This document shows, piece after piece, positions 23,142-31,310 of a stretch of 64,000 nt of DNA (positions are counted from its first letter, which is position 1; every line of letters starts with the position of its first letter). The notes beneath the pieces are model-generated. The model was not told the DNA's origin, ran no database searches, and worked only from the letters and a program-made list of their open reading frames with translations. Made by a program: the position numbers and the translations under genes. Source of the DNA: Myxococcales bacterium UBA1660 (GTDB lineage: Bacteria > Myxococcota_A > Polyangia > Polyangiales > Houyiibacteriaceae); the NCBI GenBank assembly GCA_002320815.1, contig DCLA01000039.1, forward strand, positions 44,871-108,870. Reading direction: 5' to 3'.

Positions 23142-25979
23142 ATGAACCGGGGTTTGGAGCTCGCGCTCGCGGTGGCCTGCGCGCTGACGTGGGTCGGCGC
23201 GTCCACCGCCTTCGCGCAGGATGCGGACGAGGACACCATCGCCGACGTCGAGGAGGCCGGCGTCGACACCGACATGGACGGGACGCCGGACGACCTGGAC
23301 ACCGACTCCGACGGGGACGGCATCCTGGACCTCCATGAAGCCGGCGACGACGACCTGGAGACCCCAGCCGTCGACACCGACATGGACGGGCTCCCCGACT
23401 TCCGGGACCTCGACTCCGACGACGACGGCATCCCCGACGCCGTGGAAGCCGGCGACGACGACCCCGACTCGGCCCCGGTGGACACCGACCTCGACGGCGA
23501 CCCGGACTTCGTGGACACCGACTCCGACGACGACGGCATCCCCGACGCCGAAGAGGGCGCCGACCCGACCCGCGACACCGACGGCGACGGAGTCCCCGAC
23601 TACCTCGACGACGACGCCGACGGCGACGGCATCCCCGACTTCGACGAGAGCGCCTTCGACCTCGATGGCGACGGGATCCCCGACTACCTCGATCCGGACA
23701 GCGACGGCGACGGCGTGAACGACGGCGAGGACTCCTGCCGCCTCATCTTCACCCGGGAGCAGCGCGACCAGGACGGCGACGGCCAGGGCGACGAGTGCGA
23801 CGACGACATCGACGGCGACGAGGTCCCCAACGCCGACGACGTCTGCCCCTTCGTGCCCGACCGAGGCCAGGCCGACACCGACGGGGACGGCGTGGGCGAC
23901 GCCTGCAGCTTCCCCGACGGCAACGAAGACGGCTGGGACGACGGCCTGGGCGTCGCCGGCGGCGTGTGCAGCGCCAGCGGCCGGGACGCCGGCGGCACCG
24001 CGCTCGCCCTGCTCTTCGTCTTCTTCCTCCTGGCCCTGCGTCGGCGCCCGGGCGCGGCGGCGCTCGTCGCGCTCTTCTCGGTCGCCGCCGCCAGCCCCGC
24101 GGCCGCCCAGGAGCCGGCGGTGGAACGCCAGGACTTCTCGGTGGAGCGCTTCCGCCTGGCCACCGACCGCGGCGGCATCCTCGACGCCGAGTGGGCCGCC
24201 GTGCCCGGCCACCTGCGCATCCAGGGCGCCCTCTACTTCGGCTACGCGGACGACCCGCTGACCCTCTACCGCCACGGCGACGAGGGCGAGCACGACCGGG
24301 TCGCCCCGCTGGTGGACCACCGCACCACCGCGTCGGCCGTCTTCGCCCTCCCGCTCTTCGACGTGCTCTCGGTGGGCTTCGAGCTCCCCTTGGTGCTCTA
24401 CCAGTCGCGGCCCGCGCTGGGGGTCACCGACGGGTTGGGCTCCGACCTGGGCGAGCTGGGCACCACCGGCCTCGGCGACCTCCGCCTGGTGGCCAAGGTC
24501 CAGCTCCTGAACACCGAGCGCCACGGCCTGGACCTGGCGCTGATGCCGACCTTCCGGGTGCCCCTCGGAGACACCGACAGCTACTTCCGGGACCGCGACT
24601 TCGTCTTCGCCCCCGAGCTCCTGGTCTCCCGCGCGTTCGGCGCGTTTCGCCTGACGGCCAACCTCGGCTACGCGGTGAAGGAGGCGACCCAGCTCGTGAA
24701 CCTCGAGGTCGACGACGAGGTGTCCTTCCGGGTGGGTCTCGCCGGGCGCCTCGCCGAGATCGGCGGTCCGCCCATCGAGATCCAGGCCACCCTGGCCATG
24801 GCCTTCTCCGCGTCCCGGGAGGCCTTCGACAACGGGAACCAGACGCCGATGGAGCTCCGCGGCGGCCTCACCTGGGACGCCCACGAGCTGGTGGCGCCCT
24901 TCGTCGGCGGCGGCGTGGGCCTGGTCCGCGGGTTCGGCACCCCGGACTGGCGGGTGTTCGGCGGCGTGCGCGTCGGGCTGATCACCGCGGACGACGATCC
25001 CTGCGCCGGCGAAGAAGAGGACATCGACGGCTTCGAAGACGACGACGGCTGCCTCGACGCCGACAACGACGAAGACGGCATCGAGGACGTGCGCGACGAC
25101 TGCCCCGACGAGCCCGAGGACTACGACGGCTTCGAGGACGAGGACGGCTGCCGCGACCTCGATGACGACGGCGACGGCGTCCTCGACGTCGACGATCGCT
25201 GCCCGCGGATCCCCGAGCCCCCGGGCGGCAACGGGGACGGTTGCCCGAGCGAGGTCATCGACACGGACCGGGACGGCATCGCCGACGGCGACGACCAGTG
25301 CGTCGACCAGCCCGAGGACGTCGACGGCGACCGCGACGAGGACGGCTGCCCGGACATCGACGCCGACGAGGACGGCATCGCCGACACCGTGGACCGCTGC
25401 CCCAACGAGGCCGGTCCGGCCGAGAACGGCGGCTGCCCGGATACGGACCGCGACGGTGACGGGGTCATCGACCGGCTCGACAACTGCCCGGACGAGGCGG
25501 GCACCGCCGAGCGGCAGGGCTGCCAGGCGGTGCAGCGGGTCCGCATCGAGCGGGACCAGCTCGTCATCACCGACCGGGTCTACTTCGCCACCGACAGCGA
25601 TCGGATCCAGCGGCGCTCCAACTCGCTCTTGGACAACGTGGCCCAGGTGCTCGAGCGGCATCCGGAGATCGAGCACGTGCGCGTCGAGGGGCACACCGAC
25701 ACCAGCGGGGACCACGACCACAACGTCGACCTCAGCCAGCGGCGCGCCCAGGCGGTGGTGGCCTACCTGGTGAGCAAGGGTCTGGCCGCGGAGCGCCTCG
25801 AGGCGCGCGGCTACGGGCCCGACCGACCGGTGGAGTCCAACGACACCCGCGAGGGCCGCGCCGCCAACCGCCGGGTCGAGTTCCACATCGGCGACGGCAG
25901 CGCCGCCGAGGAGCCGCAGACCTCCGAGGCCGGCGGCGCCGAGGACCCGCAGACCTCCGAGGCCCCCGGCGGCGAGTGA
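23142..25979 (+). CDS. TSP3-repeat/beta-barrel/OmpA-family outer-membrane protein with an internal MYXO-CTERM-like segment
   Basis: A 945-residue protein. Residues 1-26 are a signal peptide; about 27-270 are calcium-binding thrombospondin-type-3 repeats (D-x-D-x-D-G-x-P-D). Cys276 in GVCSASG, a hydrophobic stretch (GTALALLFVFFLLAL) and RRR at about 300-302 copy the MYXO-CTERM sorting tripartite pattern. A second signal-peptide-like stretch ending SPAAAQ at about 322 follows at once. A beta-barrel region (about 330-620), a second TSP3 array (about 624-790) and an OmpA peptidoglycan-binding domain (DRVYFATDSD to GHTDTSG and NRRVEFHI, about 805-920) complete it. It probably tethers the outer membrane to the wall. 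The layout suggests two proteins fused end to end or a polyprotein cut at residue 276-322. Confidence 0.88.
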   Translation: MNRGLELALAVACALTWVGASTAFAQDADEDTIADVEEAGVDTDMDGTPDDLDTDSDGDGILDLHEAGDDDLETPAVDTDMDGLPDFRDLDSDDDGIPDAVEAGDDDPDSAPVDTDLDGDPDFVDTDSDDDGIPDAEEGADPTRDTDGDGVPDYLDDDADGDGIPDFDESAFDLDGDGIPDYLDPDSDGDGVNDGEDSCRLIFTREQRDQDGDGQGDECDDDIDGDEVPNADDVCPFVPDRGQADTDGDGVGDACSFPDGNEDGWDDGLGVAGGVCSASGRDAGGTALALLFVFFLLALRRRPGAAALVALFSVAAASPAAAQEPAVERQDFSVERFRLATDRGGILDAEWAAVPGHLRIQGALYFGYADDPLTLYRHGDEGEHDRVAPLVDHRTTASAVFALPLFDVLSVGFELPLVLYQSRPALGVTDGLGSDLGELGTTGLGDLRLVAKVQLLNTERHGLDLALMPTFRVPLGDTDSYFRDRDFVFAPELLVSRAFGAFRLTANLGYAVKEATQLVNLEVDDEVSFRVGLAGRLAEIGGPPIEIQATLAMAFSASREAFDNGNQTPMELRGGLTWDAHELVAPFVGGGVGLVRGFGTPDWRVFGGVRVGLITADDDPCAGEEEDIDGFEDDDGCLDADNDEDGIEDVRDDCPDEPEDYDGFEDEDGCRDLDDDGDGVLDVDDRCPRIPEPPGGNGDGCPSEVIDTDRDGIADGDDQCVDQPEDVDGDRDEDGCPDIDADEDGIADTVDRCPNEAGPAENGGCPDTDRDGDGVIDRLDNCPDEAGTAERQGCQAVQRVRIERDQLVITDRVYFATDSDRIQRRSNSLLDNVAQVLERHPEIEHVRVEGHTDTSGDHDHNVDLSQRRAQAVVAYLVSKGLAAERLEARGYGPDRPVESNDTREGRAANRRVEFHIGDGSAAEEPQTSEAGGAEDPQTSEAPGGE

Positions 25980-26073
25980 CGCCCTCGACGGGCGCCGATC
26001 GCTCGTCGAGGGAACTTTTGCGGCCCCAGGGCGTACGTAGGGAGCGGGCCGGCGCCGCCGTGCCCTCCTCGCC

Positions 26074-27048
26074 ATGCACACCCTCCCCCATTTCTCCGCG
26101 TCCGCCGCCTCCGAACCCTGGGAGAGCGAGCGGGCCACCTTCGTCGACCCTCCCGATGTCCCGAGCGACGCGCCCGACGAGGCGGAGGGTCGACTCCTGG
26201 GCGGCGCCTACCGCCTGCTGACCTCCATCGGGACCGGCTCCACCGGCGCGGTCTACGCCGCCCGCCACGAGCCCAGCGGGGCCCTGGTGGCGGCGAAGGT
26301 CCTCCGCGAGCGCTGGCGCCACTCCAGCGGCCAGCAGCGGCGCTTCGAGCGGGAGATCCGCGCCGGCTCCAAGCTGCGGCACCCCCACATCGTCCGCATG
26401 CTCGACGCCGGGGTGGAGACCGATGGGACCGCCTGGCAGATCCTGGAGCTCCTCCAGGGCCGCGAGCTGGCCACCGCCCTCGAGCAGCGTCCCCTGGCCG
26501 TCGAGGAGACCCTGAAGCTCGCGCGGCAGCTCCTGCAGGCGCTGGAGGCGGTGCATCTGCGCGGCTACGTCCACCGCGACGTGAAGCCGGAGAACGTCTT
26601 CCTGGTCGACACCCCGGACGGGAGCCTCTTCGCCAAGCTCCTCGATTTCGGGATCGCCAAGCCCATCTCGCCGACCCAGACCACGCCGGCGCTCACCTCC
26701 GAGGGCGTCATCCTGGGCACGCCGCACTACATGGCGCCGGAGCAGATCACCGGCGACCTGCCGGTGAGCCCCTCGTCGGATCTCTGGGCGCTGGGCGCGC
26801 TCCTCTTCACCGCGCTGACCGGCCGGCCGCCCTTCCACGACGAGATGCTGAGCACCCTGCTGGTGAACATCGCCCGCAACCCCGCGCCCTCGGTGGCCAC
26901 CTACCGCAGCGACGTCCCGCGGCGTCTGGTGGAGATCGTCGCCCGGGCCCTCCGGACCCACCCGGCCCATCGCTACCGCGACGCCGCCGAGATGGCCGAG
27001 GCGGTCGACCGCTGCATCGCCGACCTGGGCAGCCTGACCGGTTGGTGA
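26074..27048 (+). CDS. Ser/Thr protein kinase (eukaryote-like)
   Basis: A 324-residue soluble kinase. After an acidic leader (1-42) comes the kinase domain: GTGSTGAVYAA (glycine loop), VAAKVL (ATP-binding lysine), HRDVKPENVF (catalytic loop), LDFGIAKP (DFG), GTPHYMAPEQ (activation segment end) and SDLWALGALLFTALTG. All catalytic residues are present. No membrane helix or sensor domain follows; the protein ends shortly after the kinase fold. It starts 94 bp after the OmpA gene and is followed 34 bp later by the FemAB-like gene. Targets cannot be inferred. Myxobacteria typically have many such kinases. Confidence 0.93.
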   Translation: MHTLPHFSASAASEPWESERATFVDPPDVPSDAPDEAEGRLLGGAYRLLTSIGTGSTGAVYAARHEPSGALVAAKVLRERWRHSSGQQRRFEREIRAGSKLRHPHIVRMLDAGVETDGTAWQILELLQGRELATALEQRPLAVEETLKLARQLLQALEAVHLRGYVHRDVKPENVFLVDTPDGSLFAKLLDFGIAKPISPTQTTPALTSEGVILGTPHYMAPEQITGDLPVSPSSDLWALGALLFTALTGRPPFHDEMLSTLLVNIARNPAPSVATYRSDVPRRLVEIVARALRTHPAHRYRDAAEMAEAVDRCIADLGSLTGW

Positions 27049-27082
27049 GCCCGCCATTGACGCGACGCGCCGTCGGCGCCAC

Positions 27083-28228
27083 ATGACGGGGGTGCGCGTT
27101 CGCTTCCTGGAGAGTCTGACCGAGGTCGACCCGGAGTCCTGGAACGCGCTGACCGGCGACGACGATCCCTTCGTCGAGCACGCCTTCCTGAGCACCCTCG
27201 AGCGCTCGGGCTCGGTCGGCGGCGACAGCGGCTGGGAGCCGATGCACGTCACCCTCTGGACCGAAGAGGGCACCCTCGAGGCGGCGCTGCCGCTCTACCT
27301 CAAGGACCAGAGCTACGGCGAGTACATCTTCGACTGGGGTTGGGCCGACGCCGCGCACCGGGCGGGGATCCCCTACTACCCCAAGCTGGTCTCCATGGTG
27401 CCTTTCACCCCGGCCACCGGGCGGCGCTTCCTGACGGCCCCCGAGGGCGACCGGGAGGCCCTCGTGGGCGAGCTCCTGGCCGGCGCCCAGGAGGCCGCCG
27501 AGCGCGCCGGGGCCTCGAGCATCCATCTGAACTTCCTCACCGACGAGGAACAGCAGCTCGCCAACGCGAGCGGGTTCCTCTCGCGCCGCACGATGCAGTT
27601 CCACTGGCACGCGGCGGGCGACGGCAGCTTCGAGGACTTCCTGGGTCGCTTCCGCTCGTCGATGCGCAAGAAGACCAAGAAGGAGCGCCGGGTGGTGGCC
27701 GACGCCGGCCTCGACATCCGGGTCTTCAGCGGCGACGACCTGACCCCCGAGCGCTGGGAGACCATGCGCCGCTTCTACCGCGACACCTGCATGCGCAAGG
27801 GCGCGATCCCCTACCTGACCAACGGCTTCTTCGACCAAGCCGCCGACACCCTGAGCGACCGCGCGGTGATCGTGATGGCCTTCCACGAGGACGAGCCCGT
27901 CGCCGCCAGCCTGGCCTTCGAGAAGGGCGCGCACCTCTATGGTCGCTACTGGGGCTGCTCCGACGACTACGACATGCTCCACTTCGAGCTCTGCTACTAC
28001 CAGCTCATCGAGCGGGCGATCGCGCAGGGCATGACCCGCTTCGAGGCGGGCGCGCAGGGCACCCACAAGCTGCGTCGCGGCCTGATGCCGGTGCCCATCC
28101 ACAGCGCCCATTGGCTGCGGCACCCGGCGCTGGCCGAGGCCGTCGCCGAGTTCCTCCCCCACGAGGCGATGGCCACCGAGCGGCAGATCGCCGCCCTGGA
28201 AGAGCACGGGCCCTTCCGCCGCGATTGA
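27083..28228 (+). CDS. FemAB-like / DUF482 GNAT-superfamily acyltransferase
   Basis: A 381-residue member of the PF04339 (DUF482, 'peptidogalycan biosynthesis/recognition') family. Characteristic segments are NPFVEHAF-like DDDPFVEHAFLSTLERSGSVG, PLYLKDQSYGEYIFDWGWADA, SIHLNFLTDEE, FLGRFRSSMRKKTKKERR and RYWGCSDDYDMLHFELCYYQLIERAI, followed by EAGAQGTHKLRRGLMP. The fold is two tandem acyltransferase-like domains resembling FemX. The substrate is not established; roles in wall or lipid modification have been suggested for relatives. The ATG start follows 'gcgccac' with a weak ribosome site. No signal peptide is present. Confidence 0.92.
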   Translation: MTGVRVRFLESLTEVDPESWNALTGDDDPFVEHAFLSTLERSGSVGGDSGWEPMHVTLWTEEGTLEAALPLYLKDQSYGEYIFDWGWADAAHRAGIPYYPKLVSMVPFTPATGRRFLTAPEGDREALVGELLAGAQEAAERAGASSIHLNFLTDEEQQLANASGFLSRRTMQFHWHAAGDGSFEDFLGRFRSSMRKKTKKERRVVADAGLDIRVFSGDDLTPERWETMRRFYRDTCMRKGAIPYLTNGFFDQAADTLSDRAVIVMAFHEDEPVAASLAFEKGAHLYGRYWGCSDDYDMLHFELCYYQLIERAIAQGMTRFEAGAQGTHKLRRGLMPVPIHSAHWLRHPALAEAVAEFLPHEAMATERQIAALEEHGPFRRD

Positions 28229-28240
28229 CGCGCTGAGCGC

Positions 28241-28782
28241 TCAGCCGAAGAGGGCGTCCAGGTCGATCTGGATTCCGAGCGGTGCGAGGACCAGGACCCC
28301 CCCGTGGAGGATGGTCGTCGCGATCGACCCATCGTCGTGGCGGTGGTGATGAATGAGGGCGGGGCGCTCGGTCTTCAGGACCAGATAGTGGGATACGCTC
28401 CGCAGCCGGAAGTAGTCCTCCAGCTTCGCCGCCGCGTCGCGGCCGGCGGTCGACGGCGAGAGCACCTCGACGACGATCACCGGATCCGGAACCACGATCG
28501 CGTCGGCCGCCACCGCTCCGCAGTGGACCAACGCATCGGGCTCGTAGACGGTCTGCTCGTCGATCTCACGGTGGCACCGTCGGTGAGCGCCTCGCATCCA
28601 CTGTCGACGGCCGGCAGGGCATCGTCGAGAGCACGCCAGACCCGAGCCTTGAGTCGTACGTGCGCCACGCGCTCGGACGCCATCGCGACCGGCTCGCCGG
28701 CGACGAGCTCGTAGCGGCCGGACTGGCCCTGGCTCCACTTCAGGAACTCCGCAGCCCCCATGGGCCCGTCGGCGAGGTCCAT
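28241..28782 (-). pseudogene. Uma2-family (PD-(D/E)xK-like) nuclease gene with a -1 frameshift
   Basis: The gene reads MDLADGPMGAAEFLKWSQ...RYELVAGEPVAMA from the ATG at 28782 and runs in frame to DGATVR near 28567. The frame then shifts, and the other frame supplies DEQTVYEPDALVHCG, PDPVIVVEVLSPST and KLEDYFRLRSVSHYLVL to the stop at 28241. Joined, they form one complete Uma2 protein of about 180 residues with the usual D...E-V-x-K-like core. Adding one base within 'gtgagatcgac' restores the frame, and the total length (542 bases) is one short of a multiple of three. So it is a recent one-base deletion or a sequencing error. It lies convergently 12 bp from the FemAB-like stop. Confidence 0.85.
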
Positions 28783-28862
28783 GGACTCCACTCTAGCAGG
28801 CGACCCGGGCCCGGGCCCGAGGGCGCGCCGAGCGGCCGCGCGCTCGGGCCGGGCGTCGCCGA

Positions 28863-29873
28863 TCAGGCGACCGCGGGGAGGAGCGCCGGCGCGGGGGCGC
28901 CGAGGGTCGCGCGCACCGCCGCGGCGACCGGCGTGGCCTCGACCCCGAAGGTCTCGCGGAAGAGCGAGTCGTCCAGGGCGTAGGGCACGGCCCACTGGTA
29001 GCTCATCAGGCGGACCTGGCGGATGGTGGGCGAGAAGAGCCCGGCGAGCCGCAGGAGCCATTGGGGGAGGATGGTGACCTCGGGCTCGGCGCCGAGCTCG
29101 GCGGCGAAGGCGGCGACGAGCTCCCGGGTGGTCTCGGTGCGCACGACCGGCAGATGCCACACCGGGTGGTCGAAGCCCCGGGGATCGGTCCCCAGGAGCA
29201 TCAGGCCGCGGGCCACGTCGGGCGTGAAGGAGTAGCTCCGCGGGAGGTCGGGGTCGCCGAGGACCTCGGCGCCCTTGCCGGCGCGGAGCCGCGAGGTGAG
29301 TCGGTCGCCGAAGAGCGACTGGGGCGTGTCGGGCCCGAAGAAGTCCGCGGCGCGCCCGAAGGTCACCCGGAGCTCACCCGCGTCGCGGAGGCGCAGGGCG
29401 CGACGCACAAGGCGCGCGCGCATCTCGCCCTTCTCCCGGATGGGCCGCATGGGCACCGTCTCGTCGAAGGGCGAGGTCTCGGGGACCCCGACCATGTAGA
29501 GACAGTCGAGGCCTACCAGGGGCACCCCGGCGCGGACGGCGGCGTCCTGCACCGCCTCGTGGAGGGGCTCCATCACGCCCTCCCAGCGACCGTAGTCGGC
29601 CGGGTTCACGCAGTTGTAGACGGTGGCCGCGCCGGCGCAGGCGCGGTCCGCGAACGCGGGTTCGCGAAGGTCGCCCGAGAGCCACTCGAGACCCGGCCGA
29701 GCGGGACCCGCGGGGCCGCGGCGGACCAGGCGCACCGGGTAGCCGGCGGCCAGGAGCAGCTCGGCGAGCTTCGTGCCGACCTGGCCGGCGCCGAGGACGA
29801 CGTGAGGAGCACCGGGAGCAGGATGAGGAGCACCGGGAGCAGGATGGGGAGCGGACTTCGTTTCGTGGGTCAT
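28863..29873 (-). CDS. NAD(P)-dependent epimerase/dehydratase-like protein
   Basis: A 336-residue extended-SDR protein. The Rossmann start is HVVLGAGQVGTKLAELLLAAGYPVRLVRR (GxGxxG), followed by LSGDLREPAFADRACAGAATVYNCVNP and RLRDAGELRVTFGRAADFFGPDTPQS, typical of NAD-dependent epimerase-like proteins. The usual YxxxK pair is not obvious, so it may be an atypical reductase. The N-terminal linker APHPAPGAPHPAPGAPH is encoded by a duplicated 21 bp unit. The ATG at 29873 is divergent from the LysR gene, whose start lies 98 bp away; LysR-type regulators usually control such a divergent neighbour, so regulation by it is probable. Confidence 0.85.
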   Translation of the reverse strand: MTHETKSAPHPAPGAPHPAPGAPHVVLGAGQVGTKLAELLLAAGYPVRLVRRGPAGPARPGLEWLSGDLREPAFADRACAGAATVYNCVNPADYGRWEGVMEPLHEAVQDAAVRAGVPLVGLDCLYMVGVPETSPFDETVPMRPIREKGEMRARLVRRALRLRDAGELRVTFGRAADFFGPDTPQSLFGDRLTSRLRAGKGAEVLGDPDLPRSYSFTPDVARGLMLLGTDPRGFDHPVWHLPVVRTETTRELVAAFAAELGAEPEVTILPQWLLRLAGLFSPTIRQVRLMSYQWAVPYALDDSLFRETFGVEATPVAAAVRATLGAPAPALLPAVA

Positions 29874-29902
29874 TCGTGTTGCCTCCGAAGACCATCCTGG
29901 GC

Positions 29903-29959
29903 GCTGCAAACATGCGCGTCATTCTGCGAATTCGGCGATCCGATTTGCGATTTTGCAGC
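29903..29959. promoter_or_regulatory. Candidate LysR-type operator in divergent promoter region
   Basis: The 98 bp between the epimerase-like and LysR genes contains GCTGCAAA at 29903-29910 and its inverted partner TTTGCAGC at 29952-29959, with the palindrome CGAATTCG between them. This is also the most A/T-rich stretch nearby. The arrangement suits an autoregulated divergent promoter; it was identified by eye only. Confidence 0.35.
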
Positions 29960-29971
29960 ATAGTGGAGTTC

Positions 29972-30856
29972 ATGGCCGGCAAGCTGCGATGGGATGACCT
30001 CCACTATCTCCTCGAGGCCCACCGGCAGGGCTCGCTGCTCGGCGCCGCCAAGGCGCTGGGCACCCACCCATCCACCGTGGGCCGGCGCATCGAGGCGCTC
30101 GAAGAGGAGCTGGGCGCGGCGCTCTTCGACCGGACCACCACCGGGCTCGCGCCCACCGCGCTGGCCGACGCGCTCCGGCCCGTCGCGGAGACCATGGAAC
30201 AGCAGGCGGCCGACGCGCTGCGGCTCCTGGAGCAGCGGGAGACCGAGCCCGAGGGACTGGTCCGAATCACCGCGCCCCCGGGCGTGGCCACCTATTTCCT
30301 CGCGCCCTTCGTCGCCGAGATCCGCGCGCGGCACCCGCGCATCACCGTCGAGCTCCGTCCCAGCATCGGCTATGCGGATCTCACCCGGCGCGAGGCGGAC
30401 CTCGCCCTGCGCTCGATGGCTCCGGCCGCCGGGGACCTGGTGACCGTGCGGCTCCTGGAGGAGCCGGCGACCCCCTATGTCAGCGCGGCCCTGGACCAGC
30501 GCCTGGGCCGCATCCGCGCGCTGGAGGACGTCGCGTGGATGACCTGGGACGAGAGCCTGGCGCACCTGCCCGACGCCGTCTGGCTGCGCACGCACGCGCC
30601 CGAGGCGCCCATCGCGCTCCGCTGTGGGACCTTCGAGCCGCTCGCGGAGGCGGCCCGCGCCGGGCTCGGGGCGATCTTCGTCGGGGATCGCTTCGGCCAC
30701 CAGCTCGGGCTGGTCCCGCTGCGGATGACCAAGAAGCTCGCCGCGGGGCTGGCGCCCTATCCCAAGGGTGCGCTCCATCTCGTCGGCCACCGCGCGCTCC
30801 GCGACGTGCCGCGGGTGGCCGCCGTGTGGCAGCTCTTGGTCGAACGCTTCCGGTGA
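29972..30856 (+). CDS. LysR-family transcriptional regulator
   Basis: A 294-residue LTTR. The N-terminal winged helix-turn-helix reads DDLHYLLEAHRQGSLLGAAKALGTHPSTVGRRIEALEEELGAALFDRTTTGLAPT, the full family signature. The effector-binding domain follows from about residue 90 (LVRITAPPGVATYFLAPFVAEI). The start at 29972 (MAGKLRWDD) was chosen because upstream codons look non-coding and contain the probable operator. It is divergent from the epimerase-like gene, its likely target. The effector is unknown. Confidence 0.92.
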   Translation: MAGKLRWDDLHYLLEAHRQGSLLGAAKALGTHPSTVGRRIEALEEELGAALFDRTTTGLAPTALADALRPVAETMEQQAADALRLLEQRETEPEGLVRITAPPGVATYFLAPFVAEIRARHPRITVELRPSIGYADLTRREADLALRSMAPAAGDLVTVRLLEEPATPYVSAALDQRLGRIRALEDVAWMTWDESLAHLPDAVWLRTHAPEAPIALRCGTFEPLAEAARAGLGAIFVGDRFGHQLGLVPLRMTKKLAAGLAPYPKGALHLVGHRALRDVPRVAAVWQLLVERFR

Positions 30857-30926
30857 ACCGGTCCGGCTCCGACCGCTCTCCTCGGAGCCCCTCGACCTCG
30901 CGCGCGAACGCTCTAGGAACCGGGGG

Positions 30927-31202
30927 ATGATGAAGACCCTCCCCTCCCGGCTCCGCGCTCTTCTCCGTTCGGCGGCGCTCGGTACGCTCCTGGCGACCAC
31001 GACCTTCGGCTGCGGCGACGACGACGACGACATCGACGACGTCCCGGCCGCGGACATGGCGGCCCCGGATCTGAACACTGCGGCGTGCATCCCCACCGAC
31101 GAGGTCTGCGACGATCTCGGCGACTGCTGTGACGAGGACACGATGTGCGTACTGATCCCCGACGAGGGCGTCGAGCGCTGCCAGCCGGTCGTCGCGCCCT
31201 GA
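30927..31202 (+). CDS. Small cysteine-rich lipoprotein
   Basis: A 91-residue precursor with signal MMKTLPSRLRALLRSAALGTLLATTTFGCGDD (lipobox TFGC), an extremely acidic linker (DDDDDIDD) and a short mature part with six further cysteines (AACIP, EVCDD, DCCDE, MCVLI, RCQP). The spacing resembles the small disulfide knots at the end of many myxobacterial lipoproteins. Two adjacent ATG codons (30927, 30930) follow 'ggaaccggggg'; either could start. It ends before a bidirectional hairpin shared with the App1 gene. Function unknown. Confidence 0.7.
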   Translation: MMKTLPSRLRALLRSAALGTLLATTTFGCGDDDDDIDDVPAADMAAPDLNTAACIPTDEVCDDLGDCCDEDTMCVLIPDEGVERCQPVVAP

Positions 31203-31260
31203 CCTCGGCGCCCTGACCTCGGCGCGCGGCGCTGCGCACGCCGACCACGCCGACGTAGAA

Positions 31261-31290
31261 ACGGCGCCGCTCCGAGGGGAGCGACGCCGT
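31261..31290. terminator. Bidirectional hairpin between convergent genes
   Basis: ACGGCG-c-CGCTCC-gag-GGGAGCG-a-CGCCGT is a strong imperfect stem (about 13 pairs, one mismatch) centred between the lipoprotein stop (31202) and the App1 stop (31311). No long T run follows on either strand, so it may act as a bidirectional or factor-assisted terminator. Confidence 0.6.
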
Positions 31291-31310
31291 ATTCAGGTCT
31301 TCGACGGTCG

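Noticed and set aside
28477..29160. A 227-codon minus-strand frame as an independent protein
   Set aside because: Only its last part is Uma2-like; the upstream part is non-coding and the frameshifted Uma2 gene starting at 28782 explains the similarity.
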